This document shows, piece by piece, positions 1 through 7,328 of a DNA stretch of 42,450 nucleotides. The notes under the pieces were generated by a model, which ran no database searches, had not been told where the DNA came from, and saw nothing but the letters and a program-made list of their open reading frames with translations. Source of the stretch: Clostridia bacterium. Lineage in GTDB: Bacteria > Bacillota > Clostridia > Oscillospirales > Acutalibacteraceae. The number at the start of each line of letters is the position of its first letter. Within the stretch, counting starts at the first letter, position 1. The position numbers and the translations under genes were made by a program. Location of the stretch: contig JAGBHX010000057.1 of assembly GCA_017935265.1 (NCBI GenBank), forward strand, positions 1 to 42,450, in the 5' to 3' direction.

Positions 1-463
1 CGCCAACCTTTTCAAGTCCGTAATGAAGACCGAGAGCGCCTGTGAAAAGTCCGTAGCCAAAGCTTATCTGAATAATGTCATCGGCAGTTACTCCGCCGGC
101 CATTGCCACACGGGCAACGCAGTCACTCCACACATCCAAGTCCTCTTTGGTATATACACCGACGGTAGGCTTACCTGTGGTACCTGATGAAGCGTGAAGT
201 CTTACAACGTCCTTCATCGGCACGCCAATCATACCGAAGGGGTAGTTATCTCTGAAATCGTCTTTTGTGGTGTAAGGAATATACTGAATATCTGAAAGCT
301 GCTTGATTTTACTGCCGTCAAACACACCTGCATCAGTAAGCTTTTTGTGGTAAAAAGCCGTGTTGTTGTAGCAGTAGTTAACGGTCCATTTCAATTTTTC
401 AAGTTGGAGCGCCTCCAGCTCCTTACGAGGCATTGTTTCTATGTCTTTCTGGAAACAATTCAT
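1..463 (-). CDS. paaK: Phenylacetate-CoA ligase, N-terminal part (cut by window edge)
   Basis: The frame runs off the left edge, so only about 154 N-terminal residues are present. The protein opens MNCFQKDIETMPR and carries the adenylate-forming P-loop SSGTTGKPT near residues 92-100, followed by VGVYTKEDLDVWSD, which is characteristic of PaaK-type ligases. These activate phenylacetate or related aryl acids with ATP and CoA. An in-frame ATG five codons upstream (478) sits directly against the AGAAGG ribosome binding site, so the ATG at 463 is the better start. The gene lies downstream of the symporter, separated by a terminator hairpin. In anaerobes such ligases often work with 2-oxoacid:ferredoxin oxidoreductases. 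The substrate here is inferred from the family only. Confidence 0.88.
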   Translation of the reverse strand, partial: MNCFQKDIETMPRKELEALQLEKLKWTVNYCYNNTAFYHKKLTDAGVFDGSKIKQLSDIQYIPYTTKDDFRDNYPFGMIGVPMKDVVRLHASSGTTGKPTVGVYTKEDLDVWSDCVARVAMAGGVTADDIIQISFGYGLFTGALGLHYGLEKVG

Positions 464-486
464 TTTAAAAATACACATCCTTCTGT

Positions 487-520
487 TAAAAAGACCCGAA
501 AAGCCTTCGCCTTTCGGGTC
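487..520 (-). terminator. Rho-independent terminator after the symporter gene
   Basis: Reading the minus strand, GACCCGAAA pairs with TTTCGGGTC around a short loop and is followed by TTTTTAA. It lies between the symporter stop (578) and the paaK start (463), so it should reduce or end read-through into paaK. Confidence 0.8.
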
Positions 521-577
521 AATACTCTAAAGCGACATAATATTATAACATTAAACGCCTATTTCTTCAAGTGTTTT

Positions 578-2179
578 TTATTCTTTTTCGGCATAGCATT
601 CAAAAAGCTGAGCACTTTCTTTTTCTGCCTTTTTAGCTCCTGTGATTGCCGTCACAAGCGGAACCTCAATCAGGCCTGCAATCATTGTGATTGCGCCCCA
701 GTTAATGGGAGATGCAAGGTTGAAGTTAAGTCCGCAGATTGCAAACGAAGCGGCTTTCTGAGTAAGCTCGGGGAAAAGTCCGAGATTGAAAAGCACCATG
801 CTTGCAACTGTGATGCCCACACCTGTAACAAGGCTTGTCCATACGGCAGCCTTTGTGATTTTCTTTGAGAAAAGGCCGTAGAGGAAGGGAGCAAGGAATG
901 AGCCTGCAAGTGTGCCCCAGGAAATACCCATAAGTGCAGAAATATTGATTCCCATATCATTGAGTGCCTGCTTGTTTGCGGCAATGAGAACAGAAATCAC
1001 AAGGAACACAGCGATGAAAATTCTCATAACCAAAACCTGCTTCTTTTCGCTCATACCCTTTTTAACAAAGGGCTTGATAAGGTCAATGGTCATAGTTGAG
1101 CTTGACGAAAGCACAAGGCCTGCCAATGTGCTCATTGAAGCTGAAAGCACGAGAACAACCACAAGACCGAAAAGAATGTCGGGCACAGAGGCTTCAAGAA
1201 TCGCAGGAACCATTGTGTCAAAATCAGGCTTGCCGTTGGCAAGAGTCTGAATAAATGTTTTGCCTGTGTCAGCGGCATCTGTTGTGCAGAAAAGTCTGCC
1301 TAAGCCGCCGAGGAAGTATGAGCCGCCTGCCACAACAACGGCAAAGAATGTTGAAATAATTGCACCTCTTTTAACAGAAGGCTTATCCTTGATAGCGTAG
1401 AATTTCTGCACCATCTGAGGAAGTCCCCATGTGCCCAGAGATGTGAGAATAATAACTCCGATAAGGTTAAGAGGGTCAGGGCCGAGAATGGAATTGAATG
1501 TGCCGTGAGGTGAATTGGCGTTTACAAGGCCGATGTTTTCATAAACAGCTTCAAGTCCGCCCTGATGCTTAACTGCGCATATTACCACAGCGGCAATACC
1601 TATGAGCATTACGATGCCCTGAACAAAATCGTTGACTGCTGTTGCCATATATCCGCCGAGAATAACATAAACAGCGGTAAAAATTGCCATAATAATTATC
1701 CACGCTGTGTAGGGAATTGCGGGGAATGCGGCGCTGAACAAGGTAGAAAGTCCGTTATAAACCGATGCGGTGTAGGGAATAAGGAACAGAAAAACAATCA
1801 TAGCGGCCGCAATTTTGAGAGCCTTGGAGTTGTATCTCTTTTCAAAAAATTCGGGCATTGTGGAAACATTAAGCGACTTTGTCATAATTCTTGTTCTGTT
1901 GCCGAGAATAATCCACGGAAGCAATGAGCCGATTAAGGCATTGCCCAAGCCAATCCAAGTGGCAGAAAGGCCGTTGCCCCATCCGAACTGACCTGCATAG
2001 CCGATGAAAACAACTGCGCTGAAATAAGATGTGCCGTATGCGAAAGCTGTCATCCACGGGCCGACTGAGCGACCGCCGAGAACGAAGCTGTTGACGTCTG
2101 TTGCATTTTTGCGTGTAACGATGCCGATAATAATCATCATCGCCGCAAACACTACCAGCATTACAATTTTTGATACCAT
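578..2179 (-). CDS. Sodium:solute symporter (SSS family)
   Basis: This is a 533-residue, highly hydrophobic protein with about 13 predicted membrane segments, the usual size for the SSS/SLC5 family. The early segment FVLGGRSVGPWMTAFAYG and the signature GGYMATAVNDFVQG near residue 175 are typical of Na+-coupled symporters of the PutP/PanF type. The C-terminus ends in a short charged cytoplasmic tail. The start ATG at 2179 has an AAAGGAGAA site 8-9 nt upstream. The substrate cannot be read from sequence. The downstream aryl-acid CoA ligase suggests an organic or aromatic acid, which is inference. It is divergent from the amidohydrolase gene. Confidence 0.88.
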   Translation of the reverse strand: MVSKIVMLVVFAAMMIIIGIVTRKNATDVNSFVLGGRSVGPWMTAFAYGTSYFSAVVFIGYAGQFGWGNGLSATWIGLGNALIGSLLPWIILGNRTRIMTKSLNVSTMPEFFEKRYNSKALKIAAAMIVFLFLIPYTASVYNGLSTLFSAAFPAIPYTAWIIIMAIFTAVYVILGGYMATAVNDFVQGIVMLIGIAAVVICAVKHQGGLEAVYENIGLVNANSPHGTFNSILGPDPLNLIGVIILTSLGTWGLPQMVQKFYAIKDKPSVKRGAIISTFFAVVVAGGSYFLGGLGRLFCTTDAADTGKTFIQTLANGKPDFDTMVPAILEASVPDILFGLVVVLVLSASMSTLAGLVLSSSSTMTIDLIKPFVKKGMSEKKQVLVMRIFIAVFLVISVLIAANKQALNDMGINISALMGISWGTLAGSFLAPFLYGLFSKKITKAAVWTSLVTGVGITVASMVLFNLGLFPELTQKAASFAICGLNFNLASPINWGAITMIAGLIEVPLVTAITGAKKAEKESAQLFECYAEKE

Positions 2180-2283
2180 TTTAAAATTCTCCTTTGGTTT
2201 TTGCGATATATTTAATCCTTTCGGAATAAATGCTTGATTTTTTACCGCCTTGGGTTTAAACTGTTTTGGAAAGAGGTCTTTTT

Positions 2284-3108
2284 ATGTATATTGATTTTCA
2301 CACCCACATTTTTCCCGACAAAATAGCAGCTGCCGCCATAAGTGAGCTTTCTCAGCGTTGCGGATGTGCCCCGTTTTCGGACGGAACATTGAACGGACTT
2401 ATCAATTCAATGAAAAACGGAAATGTTGATTTATCCGTCGTTCTTCCGGTTGTCACAAATCCGAAGCAGTTTGATTCCGTTAACCGTTTTGCCCAAAGCA
2501 TTAACAACACCGCAGGGATAGTTTCCTTCGGCGGTATTCACCCGGACTGCGAAAGCCCTGAAGAAAAGCTGAACTACATCAAAGAAATCGGACTTCGCGG
2601 AATTAAAATTCACCCTGATTACCAAAAAACCTTTATTGATGACCCGAAATTTGTGAGAATAATTTCCCATTGCATCAAAATCGGGCTTTATGTTGTGACC
2701 CATTCAGGGATTGATGTGGGGTACCCCGACCCTGTTCACTGCACGCCCGACAGGATTCTTAATCTGCTTTCTCTCCTCCCCTGTCACGAAGAGCCGAGAC
2801 TCATTCTCGCCCACACAGGGGCTTACGGAATGTGGGATGAGGTTGAACAAAAGCTTGTGGGCAAAAACGTTTATTTTGACCTTGCTTACAGCCTTGATAA
2901 AATAAGCGAAGAACAGCTTATGAGAATTATCAGCAATCACGGCAGCGAAAAAATTCTTTTTGCTACTGATTCGCCCTGGTCGGGTCAGAAGGAGTTTACG
3001 GAAATTTTCGATTCTCTGCCATTAAATGAACAGGACAGAGAAAACATTTCATACAAAAACGCCCTCAAAGTTTTATCACTTGAAAGCTTAAAAGCTTTAA
3101 AGCGTTAA
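2284..3108 (+). CDS. Amidohydrolase family metal-dependent hydrolase (Amidohydro_2 type)
   Basis: This is a 274-residue TIM-barrel hydrolase. It has the N-terminal metal motif HTH in DFHTHIF, a mid-protein THSGIDVG, LAHTGAYG with a conserved His, and the C-terminal ATDSPW Asp that completes a mononuclear or binuclear metal site. The ATG at 2284 is preceded by GGAAAGAGG with 7 nt spacing; an in-frame TTG at 2266 overlaps that site and is less likely. The substrate is unknown; relatives include decarboxylases and amidases of the ACMSD/TatD-like superfamily. The gene is followed after 71 nt by the pseudouridine synthase and may be co-transcribed with it. Confidence 0.85.
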   Translation: MYIDFHTHIFPDKIAAAAISELSQRCGCAPFSDGTLNGLINSMKNGNVDLSVVLPVVTNPKQFDSVNRFAQSINNTAGIVSFGGIHPDCESPEEKLNYIKEIGLRGIKIHPDYQKTFIDDPKFVRIISHCIKIGLYVVTHSGIDVGYPDPVHCTPDRILNLLSLLPCHEEPRLILAHTGAYGMWDEVEQKLVGKNVYFDLAYSLDKISEEQLMRIISNHGSEKILFATDSPWSGQKEFTEIFDSLPLNEQDRENISYKNALKVLSLESLKALKR

Positions 3109-3179
3109 AGTGATAGTGGTATTATATATCAACAAAACACATTTTTCAAGTGTTTTTTCAAAAAAATAGGAGTGAATTT

Positions 3180-4148
3180 GTGAAAAGTTTTGTAATAGGT
3201 AAAAACGATGCAAATCAGCGTCTGGACAAGTTTATTTCAAAAAGTGTACCTAACCTGCCGAAGACGCTGATGTATAAATATATCCGAACCAAAAGAATAA
3301 AGGTCAACCGCAAAAAGAGTGACATTGCCGCAAGGCTCGTCGAGGGCGACATTGTTGAAATGTATATCAATGACGAGTTTTTTATAAAGAGCGAAACGAG
3401 GTATGATTTTTCGGGCGCATCAAGCAAAATCGACATTATCTACGAGGATGAAAACATACTCCTCCTCGACAAAAAGGTTGGTCTTCTCTGCCACCCCGAT
3501 GACAAGGAATACATAGACAACCTCATTGCAAGGGTTAAAAAATATCTTTATGAAAAGGGAGAATATGACCCCGACCGTGAAAATTCCTTCACCCCTGCCC
3601 TCGTGAACAGAATTGACCGCAACACAGGCGGAATTGTGATTGCCGCCAAAAATGCCGAAAGCCTTAAAATTCTCAACGCTCAGATGAAAGAAAGAAATCT
3701 CAAAAAGACGTATCTTTGCGTTGTTCACGGCGTTATGGAAAGAAAAAGCGGACTTCTTGAAGGCTGGCTTGTGAAAGACGAGCAAAAAAACAAGGTCAGG
3801 GTTTACACCCGACCGAGAGATGATGCAAAAGAAATCCGCACAAAATACAAGGTTATTGAAAACGACACCAAAAACAACCTCAGCCTTGTGGAGGTGGATT
3901 TGCTCACGGGCAGAACACATCAGATAAGGGCGCATTTTGCTTCAATCGGTCATCCCTTGCTGGGTGACGGAAAATACGGCACAAACGACCTTAATAAAAA
4001 GTTAGGCTACAAAAAGCAATTTTTGTATTCATACAAATTAGCCTTTGAGCTTGACGAAAATGCAGGGTCGCTGAGCTATATGAACGGCAGAGTTTTCACA
4101 GTGGATAACGTGTGGTTTGTGAAAGAATTTAAAGAAAGAACGCTATAA
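3180..4148 (+). CDS. RluA-family pseudouridine synthase
   Basis: This is a 322-residue protein with an N-terminal S4 RNA-binding domain (about residues 5-65, NQRLDKFISK...IRTKRIKVNRK) followed by the RluA catalytic domain. The active-site loop reads NRIDRNTGGIVIAAK, where the Asp is the expected nucleophile; the usual RLDRDTSG is slightly altered. LLTGRTHQIRAHFASIGHPLLGDGKYG is the family's second hallmark. It should isomerise uridines in rRNA or tRNA. The chosen start is GTG at 3180, 7 nt after TAGGAG; an upstream in-frame GTG at 3150 lacks such a site. Which RluA/C/D subtype it is cannot be decided by eye. Confidence 0.88.
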   Translation: MKSFVIGKNDANQRLDKFISKSVPNLPKTLMYKYIRTKRIKVNRKKSDIAARLVEGDIVEMYINDEFFIKSETRYDFSGASSKIDIIYEDENILLLDKKVGLLCHPDDKEYIDNLIARVKKYLYEKGEYDPDRENSFTPALVNRIDRNTGGIVIAAKNAESLKILNAQMKERNLKKTYLCVVHGVMERKSGLLEGWLVKDEQKNKVRVYTRPRDDAKEIRTKYKVIENDTKNNLSLVEVDLLTGRTHQIRAHFASIGHPLLGDGKYGTNDLNKKLGYKKQFLYSYKLAFELDENAGSLSYMNGRVFTVDNVWFVKEFKERTL

Positions 4149-4150
4149 CA

Positions 4151-4175
4151 AAAGCTCGGGCCACCCCGAGCTTTT
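4151..4175. terminator. Bidirectional terminator hairpin
   Basis: AAAGCTCGGG pairs with CCCGAGCTTT around a 5-nt loop, followed by TTTTTGATTTT on the plus strand and TTTTG on the minus strand. It sits between the convergent pseudouridine synthase and the 177-residue unknown gene and can serve both. Confidence 0.85.
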
Positions 4176-4180
4176 TGATT

Positions 4181-4714
4181 TTATGAGCAGTAGAAATATA
4201 TTACAGGTTCATCCGGTGACACCAGGCACACAATCAATTCTTCATACACAAGCTTTTCCGAATAAAGATATGTTTTATTTTTCCAGCAATCTTCAAATTT
4301 TTCATCGCCGAACTCAACTATTCCCTCAGCAAATCCTTCTGTTGTGTAATCCATTACAATCGGAGGAAATCCCGTCAATGTCTGCCAATCGTCATATTTA
4401 TTGATAATTTTCTGATAATTTTCCTGCGTAAGAGTAATCTTTCCCGTAAGCGGATATACACCGTCCTCCTGCCAGAAACCCTCCCTTTGCAAAGAATAAG
4501 TGCAGTCAATCGCTTCGATAGGTACGGGTAGCAAAGGGGCGTTCAACTTCAGTTCTTCAATATCCGTGGTGTGATAGATTTTTCCCTCTACTACAAAAGG
4601 ACCGTCAACAATTTCAATAAAAGGTGAAAGCAGGAAAAGAAGTATAAAGAAATAAGCTATAATAAGCGCAACAATTATCAGAACGGCATCAATAATGAAC
4701 TTTTTAATTTTCAT
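4181..4714 (-). CDS. Unknown membrane-anchored protein, 177 residues
   Basis: I do not recognise a family. The N-terminus has a basic start (MKIKK) and one long hydrophobic helix at about residues 6-34, then a roughly 140-residue soluble domain rich in aromatic and acidic residues, so it is probably a single-pass protein with an extracellular domain. The start ATG at 4714 has a GGGGGT site. It is the downstream member of a minus-strand group of unknown envelope proteins. Its leader resembles that of the next gene upstream (4883-5614), suggesting common regulation or duplication of the control region. Confidence 0.7.
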   Translation of the reverse strand: MKIKKFIIDAVLIIVALIIAYFFILLFLLSPFIEIVDGPFVVEGKIYHTTDIEELKLNAPLLPVPIEAIDCTYSLQREGFWQEDGVYPLTGKITLTQENYQKIINKYDDWQTLTGFPPIVMDYTTEGFAEGIVEFGDEKFEDCWKNKTYLYSEKLVYEELIVCLVSPDEPVIYFYCS

Positions 4715-4726
4715 TTTTCTACCCCC

Positions 4727-4758
4727 TTTTACTCATTAGATAGAAAAAATCAATCGTT
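4727..4758 (-). promoter_or_regulatory. Leader sequence shared with the 5633-5666 region
   Basis: On the minus strand the segment reads ATTGATTTTTTCTATCTAAT, then TGAGTAAAAG, immediately before the ribosome binding site of the 177-residue gene. A nearly identical segment lies at the same place ahead of the 243-residue gene. TATCTAAT could be the -10 element. The conserved ATTGATTTTT part could be an operator. Function is inference. Confidence 0.4.
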
Positions 4759-4811
4759 CAATTATCAGATAGAAATTCCACGTAAACATCACAAAATCTT
4801 TCAAACAAATC

Positions 4812-4881
4812 TCGTAGGGGCGGTCATTGGCCGTCCGTTTTCTTGTATCGTATTTCGGACGCGCAATGCGCGCCCCTACGA
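4812..4881. repeat. 70-bp dispersed-type inverted repeat (GTAGGGGCG family)
   Basis: The ends TCGTAGGGGCG (4812-4822) and CGCCCCTACGA (4871-4881) are perfect 11-bp inverted copies. The pairing continues imperfectly to about 26 bp per arm (CATTG and CGTCCG shared) around an 18-nt T-rich centre. The element is more GC-rich than the flanking DNA and ends one base from the stop codon of the upstream gene. From memory, elements with GTAGGGGCG/CGCCCCTAC ends are common in intergenic DNA of gut Clostridia. No transposase is encoded, so it resembles a REP/MITE-like unit. Only one copy is in this window. Confidence 0.75.
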
Positions 4882-4882
4882 C

Positions 4883-5614
4883 TTAATTATCCGCACAAGT
4901 GCTATTTAATTGATATTGTCGGTCATTTATCACCAATATTTTATCACCGGACCAGGCTAACATCATATCCTCATATTCATACCACTCGCCAATATAAACG
5001 CGCTCAGGTTTTTTAAATATTCTGACAAAATGCAAATCAAGTTCTTTTCTGCAATCGTAAACATCAACTACGGTATTTCCTCCCAATGCGCCTTGGTCAA
5101 TGCAAACCACTTCTGCACGGTATATGCCTTTGGGTGAACCTGTAATTTCAACTGTTTTTGTTTCTCCCAAAGTTCCGAAAAAAGCGAAAAAAATTGAGAA
5201 CATCACAAGAACAACGCACATCAAACACAAGAATATACTTACTGCCGTTTTATGCTTTACCGAAACGGTTATTATGATTATTTCACAGACGAAACAAATG
5301 AACATTGCTGCGGTAATAACCATACACCCCGACACAGTTCCATTTTCTTTAAATAAGAAAACAATCCAGCTTACTGTCAAAAACAGCACCGAAAGAATTG
5401 ACTCAAGCGGTTTCAGCTCAACTTTCATTTTCATTCTTTTGCGGCAAGCAGCGACTGCAAAAGCAACGGAAACAATCACATACACTGCAAGCAGAAAAAG
5501 CACACCGCATTCATCAAAAACAACCTTATAACCAAATATTCTCAACAAAATCAGGCTCACGGGTAAAACAGCATAAAACAAAGCAGGCGCAAAAGCATTT
5601 ATTGATTTTTTCAT
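4883..5614 (-). CDS. Unknown multi-pass membrane protein with a DUF5412-like C-terminal domain
   Basis: This is a 243-residue protein with about five hydrophobic segments in residues 5-160 (for example ALFYAVLPVSLILLRIFGY and the stretch around CLMCVVLVMFSIFFAFFG), then a C-terminal soluble domain. That domain starts with GSPKGIYRAEVVCIDQGALGG, a pattern I associate tentatively with DUF5412-type proteins. The start is ATG at 5614, 7 nt after AAAGGAAA; a longer in-frame reading to 5680 has no such site and would cover the leader. The stop codon is 1 nt from the 70-bp inverted repeat. Function is unknown. Confidence 0.7.
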   Translation of the reverse strand: MKKSINAFAPALFYAVLPVSLILLRIFGYKVVFDECGVLFLLAVYVIVSVAFAVAACRKRMKMKVELKPLESILSVLFLTVSWIVFLFKENGTVSGCMVITAAMFICFVCEIIIITVSVKHKTAVSIFLCLMCVVLVMFSIFFAFFGTLGETKTVEITGSPKGIYRAEVVCIDQGALGGNTVVDVYDCRKELDLHFVRIFKKPERVYIGEWYEYEDMMLAWSGDKILVINDRQYQLNSTCADN

Positions 5615-5632
5615 TTTGGTTTTCCTTTCGCT

Positions 5633-5666
5633 TTTTACTATTAGATAAGAAAAATCAATAAACGTT
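5633..5666 (-). promoter_or_regulatory. Leader/promoter of the 243-residue gene, similar to 4727-4758
   Basis: The minus strand shows TTGTAA, 17 nt and TATCTA, which could be a sigma-A promoter. The stretch ATTGATTTTT plus TATCTAAT is shared with the leader of the neighbouring downstream gene, with only small indels. Confidence 0.4.
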
Positions 5667-5733
5667 ACAAAATTCTGCAAAAAAATTCGGGCAAATTTGC
5701 TGTCCGCAGAACTGAGGATTGGAAAAGATACAT

Positions 5734-5760
5734 AAAAAACGGCAGGAGCAAGCCCCTGCC
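5734..5760 (-). terminator. Terminator after the lipoprotein/secreted pair
   Basis: On the minus strand GGCAGG pairs with CCTGCC around an 8-nt loop, followed by a run of six T after one G. It lies just beyond the stop codon at 5767 and separates this unit from the 243-residue gene. Confidence 0.75.
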
Positions 5761-5766
5761 CTATTT

Positions 5767-6120
5767 TTACATCCCGGTTTCAAAAAACTGCAGGATATAC
5801 GGCCACACAACTCCTGATGCACTTCCTGTTTGCGACCATATAACTTCCCAATCTTTTTCTACCCATTTACCGTTTTGCTTTTCAAAAGTCAGCACATTAC
5901 CCGACTTTTCAGAATAATAATATACTTTGGCTCTTTCATCATCACATTCAAGAACTTTAAAATGCTCAACATCGTTGCTTATCATTGAATTACTCTGATA
6001 CGCATATTCAAAATCATCATTATATTTGTCGGTTAAAATTTCACATTTAGCAATAGATATTCCCCATACCAACGAGACAATAATTACGCAAGCCGATAGA
6101 ATTACAGCACATTTTTTCAT
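5767..6120 (-). CDS. Unknown small secreted or membrane-anchored protein
   Basis: This is a 117-residue protein with a signal-like N-terminus (MKKCAVILSACVIIVSLVWG) and a soluble part with many Tyr, Trp and acidic residues. I do not recognise a family. Its ATG overlaps the stop of the preceding lipoprotein gene as TAATG, so the two are probably translationally coupled and work together. There is no obvious lipobox: C11 is inside the hydrophobic stretch with no +1 processing context, and C26 lacks the usual L-x-A/G. A terminator follows directly. Confidence 0.65.
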   Translation of the reverse strand: MKKCAVILSACVIIVSLVWGISIAKCEILTDKYNDDFEYAYQSNSMISNDVEHFKVLECDDERAKVYYYSEKSGNVLTFEKQNGKWVEKDWEVIWSQTGSASGVVWPYILQFFETGM

Positions 6121-7202
6121 TACTTAACCTCCGTAAGTTTGTCAAAGTCATATATATGTACCCAAAGCTGTTCAATGAGTGTACCGTCGTCGTTGGCATA
6201 TTTACCCTCATTTTCCGAAACGGTAACAAGCCTGTTTCCGTCAGCACCCATTGCGTTGACGTAATATCTTATAAGTTTTTCATTTTCAGTCAGGCTGTCG
6301 GTCCTGATGAAATTCACCACTCCGCTGACTTTTGAAGCAATATAGTCATCGGTAACAGCAAGGCTGTCTGCACCAAGATGAGCTTTTCTTGTTTCCTTTG
6401 TTTCAATGTCGGTAACGGTTATGCGGTTATCACAGTCGGCAATTATTTTGTTTTCTTTAAGAGAAAGTGATCTGACATTTTTGGCATCTGTGCTGATGCT
6501 TTTTGTCTTTGCGTCAAGGCAATTGTAAACCGTATATTCTCCGTCGGTGTACCAGACGATTTTATCTCCGTCAGCGGCAAGAGAAACATTTTCATTTTTG
6601 ATTTTTGCTATTTCGTAAGCCTTACTGCTGTTTAAATCATAAGAACAAATTATAGATTCTTTCAAATCATCGGAATAATCTGTTTCACTCCAGATGACCC
6701 TATCATTTGAGAAAACCGGATGTGAGTTTTCCGAACTGCTCATTTCTTTGATGCGACGGACTTCACCGCTTTCAAGGTTCATAACATATATCGAGCCAAA
6801 ATGCCCGGACATAATGTTACAAACCTCCCACACAAGCCATTTTCCGTCGGTCTGCACTGCCTCGATACAGCAATTTTCATACTGCTTATCGTAAGGAATT
6901 TCAAACAGCACTCTATCGTCGCAGGTCTTGATATTATAAGAAATCAGCTTGTCCGTGCCGTCAGCCTGATAGCGGTCATAAACCGACATATAGAGGTAAT
7001 CTCCGCTGACATCAACCCAATCTGCGTTTTGAAACGGCACCGTAACCGTGGTTACAAAAGCACCCTTGGGGAAATTTCTCATCAGTTCAACTTCCTTTTT
7101 TGAGGCGACATCTGTTGAATTATCATCGCTGTTGACTTTGCCTGAGCATCCGCAAAGCAAAAGCAAGGTAAGGCACAAAATCAAGGCTGTTATTTTACGC
7201 AT
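6120..7202 (-). CDS. Lipoprotein with a probable beta-propeller domain
   Basis: This is a 360-residue protein. The N-terminus MRKITALILCLTLLLLCGCSG is a lipoprotein signal with lipobox LCGC, so it should be anchored to the outer face of the membrane. The rest is made of repeated beta-rich units with phrases such as GDYLYMSVYD, NDRVIWSE, GDKIVWYTDGEYTVYN and DDYIASKVSG, like the TolB/DUF5050 type of propeller. The start is ATG at 7202 with AGGAGG 7 nt upstream; the longer in-frame reading to 7256 would run into the promoter. Its stop overlaps the next gene (TAATG). Ligand and function are unknown. Confidence 0.72.
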   Translation of the reverse strand: MRKITALILCLTLLLLCGCSGKVNSDDNSTDVASKKEVELMRNFPKGAFVTTVTVPFQNADWVDVSGDYLYMSVYDRYQADGTDKLISYNIKTCDDRVLFEIPYDKQYENCCIEAVQTDGKWLVWEVCNIMSGHFGSIYVMNLESGEVRRIKEMSSSENSHPVFSNDRVIWSETDYSDDLKESIICSYDLNSSKAYEIAKIKNENVSLAADGDKIVWYTDGEYTVYNCLDAKTKSISTDAKNVRSLSLKENKIIADCDNRITVTDIETKETRKAHLGADSLAVTDDYIASKVSGVVNFIRTDSLTENEKLIRYYVNAMGADGNRLVTVSENEGKYANDDGTLIEQLWVHIYDFDKLTEVK

Positions 7203-7227
7203 AAGAATACCTCCTATCCTCTTTTTC

Positions 7228-7256
7228 AGTTTAGAATATAACAGGCAAAAATGCAA
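7228..7256 (-). promoter_or_regulatory. Probable sigma-A promoter of the beta-propeller lipoprotein unit
   Basis: Minus strand: TTGCAT (7251-7256), 17 nt, TAAACT (7228-7233), followed by the ribosome binding site about 15 nt later. The -10 is imperfect. Confidence 0.45.
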
Positions 7257-7283
7257 TATCCGTTAAGGAAATATAAAGAACTG

Positions 7284-7323
7284 ATAAAAATTTGAGCTTG
7301 CACCACCTTAGTGATACAAGCTC
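7284..7323 (-). terminator. Terminator of the radical SAM gene
   Basis: On the minus strand GAGCTTG and CAAGCTC form the base of a stem with an inner TATCAC/GTGGTG-like pairing, followed by AAATTTTTATC. It directly follows the stop codon at 7329. Confidence 0.65.
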
Positions 7324-7328
7324 AGGTT

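Noticed and set aside
4812..4881. Insertion sequence or CRISPR unit
   Set aside because: No transposase, no second copy in the window and no regular spacers; it is a short inverted repeat only.
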